From positions 4,884 through 68,883 of the forward strand of contig QGVD01000009.1 of NCBI GenBank assembly GCA_003242685.1: 64,000 nucleotides of DNA. Reading direction: 5' to 3'. The translations under genes and the position numbers were made by a program. Positions 58,904-64,000 of this stretch are shown here, in pieces; the first letter of the stretch is position 1, and every line of letters begins with the position of its first letter. A model generated the notes under the pieces. It worked only from the letters and a program-made list of their open reading frames with translations, was not told the DNA's origin and made no database searches. Origin of the DNA: Pseudomonadota bacterium (GTDB taxonomy: Bacteria > Pseudomonadota > Gammaproteobacteria > Steroidobacterales > Steroidobacteraceae).

Positions 58904-60589
58904 GTGAAGCGATCCGTCATCTTGCTCCTGTGCGGGTGGCTCGGAGCATTCACCGCCGGCGCGGCAGAACGTCCGAACGTGGTGCTGATCGTCGCCGACG
59001 ATCTCGGCTATTCGGACCTCGGCGCGTTCGGAGGCGAGATACACACGCCGAATCTCGATGCGCTGGCTGCCCGCGGGCTCCAGTTCACGCAGTTCTATAC
59101 GGCCTCGGCGTGCTCGCCGAGCCGCGCCATGCTGATGACCGGCGTGGACAACCACCGCACCGGCTTCGGGACGCTTGCCGAAACGCGGCAGGGCGCGCAG
59201 CACACCGCGCACGGCTACGAGGGCTATCTCAATTCTTCCGTGGTCACGCTCCCCGAGCTGCTGCGCGCGGCCGGCTACCGCACGCTCATGACGGGCAAGT
59301 GGCATCTCGGGCTGATTCCCGAATCGGGTCCGCACGCGCGCGGCTTCGAGCGCTCGTACACGATGACTCATGGGGCGGCCGGTCATTTCGGGAAGAGCCC
59401 GCGAGTGATGGGCGAGGCCTATTTCGAGGACGGGCGTCCGGTCGTGCCGCCCGAGTCGTTCTATTCGACCGACTTCTTCACCGAGCGCCTCATCGAGTAC
59501 ATCGCCGAGAGCCTCGAAGCGAAGCAGCCCTTCTTCGCCTATCTGGCGTACACGGCGCCGCACTGGCCGCTGCACGCTCCCCCTGATCTCATCGACAAGT
59601 ACATTCCCGTCTACGAGCAGGGCTGGGATGTCCTGCGCGAACGGCGCGCCGAGCGCATGCGCGAGCTGGGGCTGATCGGACCCGATACGCGTCCGGCTGC
59701 ACGCATGCCGGGTCTGCCGGCCTGGAGCGAGCTGTCGGAGGCGGAGCGCCGGTACGAGGCGAAGCGCATGGCCATCTACGCGGCCATGGTGGAGAGGATC
59801 GACCAGAACGTCGGCCGGCTGATGCGGTTCCTGGAGAGCCGGGGCGTCGCATCGAACACCATCGTCGTCTTTCTGTCGGACAACGGCGCGGAAGCCACCG
59901 AGATGGAAACCGTGCCGGCGCTCGCCGGCAGGATCGGCGAGAGTTCCGACAACTCCTATGAGTCGATCGGCGGACCGCGCTCGTTCGTCTCGTACGGACC
60001 GGGCTGGGCGGGTGTCTCCGCGGCTCCGCTCAGCTGGCACAAGGGCGTGTCGTCCGAAGGCGGGATTCGCACCCCGCTGCTCATCGCCGGTCCCGGCATC
60101 GCCAAGGGACGGCGCACGCACAGCGTGACCATCGCCGATCTTGCGGCCACGATCCTGGAGCTCACCGGGACGCAGCATCCCGGAACGCGCTTCGCGGGAC
60201 GCCCCGTGTATCCGCTGGACGGCGTTTCCTTCGCGCGGCTCCTGCGGCCTGAAGGCGGTGACGGCGGAAGCCGTCTGGTGTTCGCCGAGTCCTACGGAAG
60301 CTCCGCCGTGATTCTCGAGGGGCGCTGGAAAGCGCTGCGGCTCGGTGCCCCGTGGGGCGACGGAAGCTGGAGGCTGTACGACGTGCAGCAGGATCCCGCC
60401 GAGCTCCGCGATGTGTCCCGCGAGAACGGTGAGCTGCTCGGTGAGCTCGTGCGCGCCTACGAATCGTATACGCGCCGTGTCGGAGTCGTTCCGGCGGAGC
60501 GCGAGCCTGCGCTTCCGTGGGGATACAGCTCACGCTACCGCCAGGTTCCGGCGAGCCGCGCTCTGCCGGCTGACGCACCCGCGCACTGA
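58904..60589 (+). CDS. Periplasmic sulfatase (arylsulfatase family)
   Basis: 561 residues from GTG 58904, set by GGGAGG. A signal peptide (ILLLCGWLGAFTAGAAERP) is present. The formylglycine motif is C70-S-P-S-R in TASACSPSRAMLMTG, which needs maturation by a formylglycine-generating enzyme not seen here. Metal ligands: VVLIVADDLGYSDLGAFG (Asp-Asp), GKWHLG, TAPHWPLHAP and FLSDNGAEATE (Asp-Asn). The whole chain is full length. It hydrolyses sulfate esters, consistent with a sulfated substrate entering by the adjacent TonB receptor. Confidence 0.95.
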   Translation: MKRSVILLLCGWLGAFTAGAAERPNVVLIVADDLGYSDLGAFGGEIHTPNLDALAARGLQFTQFYTASACSPSRAMLMTGVDNHRTGFGTLAETRQGAQHTAHGYEGYLNSSVVTLPELLRAAGYRTLMTGKWHLGLIPESGPHARGFERSYTMTHGAAGHFGKSPRVMGEAYFEDGRPVVPPESFYSTDFFTERLIEYIAESLEAKQPFFAYLAYTAPHWPLHAPPDLIDKYIPVYEQGWDVLRERRAERMRELGLIGPDTRPAARMPGLPAWSELSEAERRYEAKRMAIYAAMVERIDQNVGRLMRFLESRGVASNTIVVFLSDNGAEATEMETVPALAGRIGESSDNSYESIGGPRSFVSYGPGWAGVSAAPLSWHKGVSSEGGIRTPLLIAGPGIAKGRRTHSVTIADLAATILELTGTQHPGTRFAGRPVYPLDGVSFARLLRPEGGDGGSRLVFAESYGSSAVILEGRWKALRLGAPWGDGSWRLYDVQQDPAELRDVSRENGELLGELVRAYESYTRRVGVVPAEREPALPWGYSSRYRQVPASRALPADAPAH

Positions 60590-60650
60590 AGCTCCGGCCG
60601 TCCGCGGAGCGCCCTGCTGCGGTCTCACGCGGCCACGCAGCGTCCGGCCG

Positions 60651-62261
60651 TCAGAGGCCGAGCGCACCGGGATTGATGAGCCCTGCCGGGTCGAGCCGCT
60701 TCTTGAAGTCCCCGATGAGGTCCCAGCCGGCATGGCCGGCGACGGCCTCGCGGTACGGATAGAACTTGCCGATCTGAAAGTGCGCGGGGGCAAGATGCTG
60801 CAGGCGGTCGACGAGCCGCCTGCGCAGATCGACGGCGTACGCGCGCGTCTCCGGTCGTGCCTGCTGCCCGCCGAAGGCCTCGCGGATCTGCGGCAGCGCC
60901 GTCTCGAAGCGCAGCGCGTTGAGACGGTCCGGCCAGAAGATGATCGGCTCCATGCCGAAGATTCCCTTCCAGCTGATGAAGATCGTCGCGACGTATACGC
61001 CGTGCCGGCGCATCTCCCCGGCGTTCTCCTCGAAGAACGCCCGGGCCTCGGCGACGAGCTCCTGCGCGCGCGAGAGCGGAACGGAGAAGTTCGACGGAAA
61101 GCTCGAAGCGCCGTCGAGTCCGACCATCAGTGTGCCGATCCGGAAGAACGGCTGAGCGCGCAATGCGATGCCGAGAGAGGGCGGCAGCCGTCGACCGCCG
61201 AGGCCCTGCATCACCCGGTCGATCTCCCGCGCGCACTCGTCCGCGCCGCGGACGCTGTGGCTGTCCACCGTCACCGTGAGGGAGTAGGGCCATCGCAGCA
61301 GAAAGCGCATGCCGCGTGCGAGAGTGCCGAGATGCATGAGGCCGCGCATGCGCGATGGAGCATTCGCGAGGACCGCCTTTGCGAGCGCGGCGGCCTCCGT
61401 CGGCGGCGGCTTGGGCTGCCCGGCGAACAGGCGATGATGGTATTCGCCGAAAGAGAAGATCTCGGTCGCGGTTCCGAGGCGCGCCGCCGCGCAGATCGCC
61501 TTCACCAGAGTCTCTTCGCTGCTGAAGCCATACGTGCGGTACGCCGTGGCGCGCGGACGGCGCACGAGCCGGAAGCTCGCCTGGGTCTTGATGCCGAATG
61601 CACCCGCGTCGTGGACGAACACGCCGGTGAAGTCGGGCCCGTAGCCCCGCACGATCGGCTCGCGCGGCGCGTGTGCGCGCGCTCCGGTCTGCAGCACGCG
61701 CCCGTCGGGCAGCACGACCTCCATGCCGAGGAGATGCTCGCCGATATCGGTACCGCCGTGTCCGACCGCGTTGTTGCCGAGTCCCCCGCCGACGGTCGCT
61801 CTCTCGCCCGAGAAGGTACCGACGAAGGGCACGTAATATCCGGTAGGACGCAGCGCCTCGTGAAGCTGTTTCCACGTGACGCCTGGCTCGACCGTGACCC
61901 GAAGGTCCTCGACGTTGATCTCGAGGATGCGGTTCATCGCCGTCATGTCGAGCAGCACCATTCCGGGACGCGCGGGCACGTAGCCCAGCGTGTACGACAT
62001 TCCGCCGCCGCGCGGCGCGAGCGGCACGCGATGGCGGTTCGCAGCCTTGACGAGTGCGACCACGTCTCCGGTGCTGTGCGGACGGACGATGGCGGCGGCG
62101 GTGGCGAGCTCGACCTCGCTGAAGTCGGTGGAGTACAGCCTGCACTCGCGCTCGGTCCGGATCACGTTGGCCGAGCCGAGTATCCGGGCGGCATCAGCGA
62201 GGAAGTCGTCCAGTGCGCCGGGGGAAACGCTCGCTTCGGAGGGCTCGACGGTGCTCGACAT
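60651..62261 (-). CDS. FAD-linked oxidase of the vanillyl-alcohol oxidase/4-cresol dehydrogenase type
   Basis: 536 residues. The PCMH FAD-binding domain is clear: AAAIVRPHSTGDVVALVKAA, NRHRVPLAPRGGGMSYTLGY, VTVEPGVTWKQLHEAL, and ATVGGGLGNNAVGHGGTDIG. The cap domain ends with LDPAGLINPGALGL, the usual C-terminal motif of this family. The His that covalently carries FAD in some members is not certain here. VAO-type enzymes oxidise para-alkyl phenols or phenolic alcohols; D-lactate/glycolate-type members also exist. It is divergent from the HbpS-like gene, with a shared control region that has an exact TTGT-N3-ACAA site. Confidence 0.88.
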   Translation of the reverse strand: MSSTVEPSEASVSPGALDDFLADAARILGSANVIRTERECRLYSTDFSEVELATAAAIVRPHSTGDVVALVKAANRHRVPLAPRGGGMSYTLGYVPARPGMVLLDMTAMNRILEINVEDLRVTVEPGVTWKQLHEALRPTGYYVPFVGTFSGERATVGGGLGNNAVGHGGTDIGEHLLGMEVVLPDGRVLQTGARAHAPREPIVRGYGPDFTGVFVHDAGAFGIKTQASFRLVRRPRATAYRTYGFSSEETLVKAICAAARLGTATEIFSFGEYHHRLFAGQPKPPPTEAAALAKAVLANAPSRMRGLMHLGTLARGMRFLLRWPYSLTVTVDSHSVRGADECAREIDRVMQGLGGRRLPPSLGIALRAQPFFRIGTLMVGLDGASSFPSNFSVPLSRAQELVAEARAFFEENAGEMRRHGVYVATIFISWKGIFGMEPIIFWPDRLNALRFETALPQIREAFGGQQARPETRAYAVDLRRRLVDRLQHLAPAHFQIGKFYPYREAVAGHAGWDLIGDFKKRLDPAGLINPGALGL

Positions 62262-62323
62262 TCTCGGCTCCGGTGCTGCGGACCTGTGGTCCGGGTGCCC
62301 GCGCTTGCGCAGGGAACTTAATG

Positions 62324-62351
62324 CTAATATTGTACGACAATCCTGTCTTAA
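62324..62351 (-). promoter_or_regulatory. Divergent control site with exact GntR-type palindrome
   Basis: ATTGTACGACAAT (62329-62341) is a perfect palindrome around ACG, containing TTGT-N3-ACAA. For leftward transcription a candidate -35 TTAAGA (62351-62346) and -10 TATTAG (62329-62324) have a 16-bp spacer that contains the site. A convincing rightward promoter could not be identified, but the same site is 32 nt from the HbpS-like start and could serve both directions. Confidence 0.6.
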
Positions 62352-62372
62352 TCATAGCGATGAGGAGGGGCC

Positions 62373-62765
62373 GTGTCCGTTTCCCTCGAGAAAGCCCAGA
62401 AGTACGTGCAGCGCGCCCTCGAGGCCGCCTCCCGGCAGTCTGTCCGCATCGCGGCCGTGGTGGTCGATGAGGGTGGACACATCGTTGCCGCGGCACGCAT
62501 GGACGGCGTGGGACCGCTCAATCTGGACGTTGCGCGCCGCAAGGCGTATGCAGTGATCAATCTGGGCGCCTCGACCGCCGACGTGCTGCGCATGATCAGC
62601 GAGGACAAGCTGCTCCCGGCCGTTCTCAATTCAGAGCCGAGCATCGTGCTGCTGCCGGGCGGCGTGCCGATCAGGGAGGGCGAGCGGCTGGTCGGCGCGC
62701 TCGGCGTCGCGGGCGCCATGTATCCACAGGACCAGGCCGTTGCCGAGCACGCGATCGCGGAGTGA
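62373..62765 (+). CDS. HbpS/GlcG-like (DUF336) protein
   Basis: 130 residues from GTG 62373, with GAGGAGGGG upstream. Family features: SLEKAQKYVQRALEAASRQS, IAAVVVDEGGHIVAAARMDG, ARRKAYAVINLGAS and the G-rich LLPGGVPIREGERLVGALGV. HbpS binds heme and GlcG is linked to glycolate use; many members are small subunits or accessory proteins of catabolic enzymes. It lies between the FAD oxidase and the Rieske oxygenase, 42 nt upstream of the latter, so a role in supporting one of these enzymes is a better guess than heme sensing. Confidence 0.9.
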   Translation: MSVSLEKAQKYVQRALEAASRQSVRIAAVVVDEGGHIVAAARMDGVGPLNLDVARRKAYAVINLGASTADVLRMISEDKLLPAVLNSEPSIVLLPGGVPIREGERLVGALGVAGAMYPQDQAVAEHAIAE

Positions 62766-62807
62766 GCGCATCGGATCCTGCGCATCCAGAAAGAAGGGGG
62801 AGCGATC

Positions 62808-63824
62808 ATGAGCAGCGTCGTCATCGACAGAGCGGATTCCGGGCAGTCTCAGCCTCGGGGAGAGCGCGGCCTGCGCATCGAGCCGCAGGGAGTCGGCGGC
62901 TACGATCAGACCTGGTACCCGATCTGCATGTCGTCCGAGCTCGAGCCCGGCAGGATTCTCTCGGTCGAGTGGATGAACGGACGCGTGATCGCGTTCCGGG
63001 ACAAGGATGGCAAGCCGCACGTGCTGAGCGCCTTCTGCCGCCATCTGGGTGCGGATCTGGCCGGCGGCGACATCGTCGACGGTACGGTGCGCTGTCCCTA
63101 TCACCACTGGCGCTACGACACTTCGGGACAGTGCGTGGCGACGGCGATCGACCGAGCACCGCAGGCGGCGAAGCTCTTCCGCTTCCCGGTTCACGAGGGA
63201 CTCGGATTCGTGTGGGCGTTCAACGGCACCGAGCCGCTCTTCGATCCTCCCGCCTTCGAGCTCCCGGACTCGCAGCTCACGCTGCGGGCGCGCAAGGAGA
63301 TGATCCTCGACTGCGACCACTACATTCCGTTCTCGAACTCCTGCGACATCCAGCACCTGATCGCAGTGCACGGAATGAAGCTCGAAGTGAATCCACAGGA
63401 CCTGAACATCACTCCGTACTCGATCCAGTACATACAGGAGCAGGTCACGCCGACCATGGGGTACGTGCGCATGAACGTGCACATGATCGGCACCAACACG
63501 CTTCATCTCACCGGCGAGATGATGGGGCGCATGATGTACCTGATGTCCACGTCGCGGTCGCTGCCCGGAAACCGCACGCAGATCTACCAGTGCGCGGCGA
63601 CCGCGCGGCGCGACGAGCCGGGCGATGAGCAGGTGGCTGCTGCGATGATCGAGCAGTCGCTGCAGTTCGGCCGGCGGCTCATGGAGGAGGACATGCCCAT
63701 CCTGAATCGCATCAGCTTCCGGCAGGACGTGCTGACGCATTCGGACCGCGTGCTCGCCATGTACTTCGACTGGGTGAGGGCGTTCCCGCGCTCGAGCGTG
63801 GCCTGCGAGTACATCGCGCTCTGA
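62808..63824 (+). CDS. Rieske non-heme iron oxygenase, oxygenase subunit
   Basis: 338 residues. The Rieske centre is C77-x-H79 (FCRHLGADLAGG) and C96-x2-H99 (RCPYHHWRYD). The mononuclear iron ligands are D180, H183 and H188 in NSCDIQHLIAVHG. This size and layout match the O-demethylase/3-ketosteroid 9-alpha-hydroxylase-type monooxygenases rather than the larger ring-dihydroxylating alpha subunits. No reductase or ferredoxin gene is visible, so electrons must come from another locus. The stop is 51 nt before the next gene. It probably demethylates or hydroxylates the locus substrate. Confidence 0.93.
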   Translation: MSSVVIDRADSGQSQPRGERGLRIEPQGVGGYDQTWYPICMSSELEPGRILSVEWMNGRVIAFRDKDGKPHVLSAFCRHLGADLAGGDIVDGTVRCPYHHWRYDTSGQCVATAIDRAPQAAKLFRFPVHEGLGFVWAFNGTEPLFDPPAFELPDSQLTLRARKEMILDCDHYIPFSNSCDIQHLIAVHGMKLEVNPQDLNITPYSIQYIQEQVTPTMGYVRMNVHMIGTNTLHLTGEMMGRMMYLMSTSRSLPGNRTQIYQCAATARRDEPGDEQVAAAMIEQSLQFGRRLMEEDMPILNRISFRQDVLTHSDRVLAMYFDWVRAFPRSSVACEYIAL

Positions 63825-63875
63825 GGAGCGCACCTCGGTGCGTCGGCCTCTGGCGCTTGCGGCTGCACTGAGAGC

Positions 63876-64000
63876 GTGGATCAGGTCACACACGAAACCG
63901 GAAACACACTGCTCAGCGGAATCCAGGCGCTGGTGCATCTGCCGTTGATGCAGAGCCGCCGCGATCGTGCGGCCGGCCTCAGGACGGCGGGATTCATCAC
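63876..64000 (+). CDS. Indolepyruvate:ferredoxin oxidoreductase, N-terminal fragment (cut by window)
   Basis: Only the first 41 residues are inside the window. From GTG 63876 it reads TLLSGIQALVHLPLMQSRRD, then RAAGLRTAGFI, a close match to the start of fused indolepyruvate ferredoxin oxidoreductases, where an ALV-x-LPLMQ-x-RRD-x-AAGL-x-TAGF motif precedes the thiamine-pyrophosphate domain. Full proteins run to over 1100 residues. The enzyme turns aryl- or branched 2-oxo acids into acyl-CoA with ferredoxin. No other start codon is in frame between the Rieske stop and 63876, which fixes the start. Confidence 0.85.
   Translation, partial: MDQVTHETGNTLLSGIQALVHLPLMQSRRDRAAGLRTAGFI

Noticed and set aside
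56380..58953. 857-codon minus-strand frame across the TonB receptor
   Set aside because: The receptor on the plus strand has signal peptide, TonB box, plug motifs and a terminal aromatic. The opposite frame is a GC-rich shadow.

Overview
The window is about 64 kb of GC-rich, densely coding bacterial DNA with no rRNA, tRNA, CRISPR array or insertion sequence that I can see. The gene content is proteobacterial: a mutY-yggX pair, aerobic HemF, RND efflux, a TonB-dependent receptor, an LpxR-type outer-membrane enzyme and Fap-like secretion genes. A high-GC gammaproteobacterium of the Steroidobacter/Nevskia kind is my best guess. It is an inference from content, not a phylogenetic result.

Layout. 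1-3.3 kb is a stress cluster: the end of a rhodanese, a DUF883/ElaB-like membrane-anchored protein, Dps, a BON protein, an alpha/beta hydrolase and an unknown. 3.4-12.5 kb is a nine-gene heme operon, hemA-hemL-[histidine kinase-response regulator]-hemC-hemD-hemB-hemE-hemF, with short gaps or overlaps throughout. It encodes the route from glutamyl-tRNA to protoporphyrinogen IX with a two-component system embedded in it. 13-18 kb holds a secreted low-complexity PRC-barrel protein with a clear terminator, then a soluble multi-PAS kinase and its NarL-type regulator.

18.0-26.9 kb is the most unusual region. On the minus strand lie two secreted repeat proteins, a small relative, a periplasmic C39-like peptidase and a coiled-coil/beta-barrel outer-membrane protein, which together resemble the Fap functional-amyloid system. 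A transmembrane Ser/Thr kinase with a helical-repeat C-terminus follows on the same strand. An ECF sigma factor is transcribed divergently. It lacks the acidic DAED-type motif of region 2.2 and has threonines there, as in sigma factors switched on by a partner Ser/Thr kinase. All three secreted proteins share a motif just after the signal peptide that ends in TAG, a plausible C39 cleavage site. A second, conventional ECF sigma/anti-sigma/DUF4097 operon follows (26.9-29.0 kb).

29-42.5 kb is mixed: a diheme cytochrome, a C-terminally short AsmA protein coupled to mutY-yggX, a parvulin fragment, a four-gene FtsX-type ABC exporter, a methyltransferase, a LuxR regulator and a soluble PQQ-type sugar dehydrogenase. 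42.5-52.2 kb runs on the minus strand: RND adaptor-pump-outer membrane factor, then a GAF kinase, its regulator and a chromate transporter. LpxR and two small enzymes lie divergently; one is an RBBP9-like hydrolase that has lost its nucleophile.

54.6-64.0 kb is a catabolic island: double cupin, GntR/FCD regulator, TonB receptor, sulfatase, FAD oxidase, HbpS/GlcG-like protein, Rieske oxygenase and the start of an indolepyruvate:ferredoxin oxidoreductase. Three promoters in it carry TTGT-N3-ACAA-like sites, which suggests a local regulon of the GntR protein. The substrate is not determined; a sulfated and/or methoxylated aromatic or a steroid-like compound would fit.
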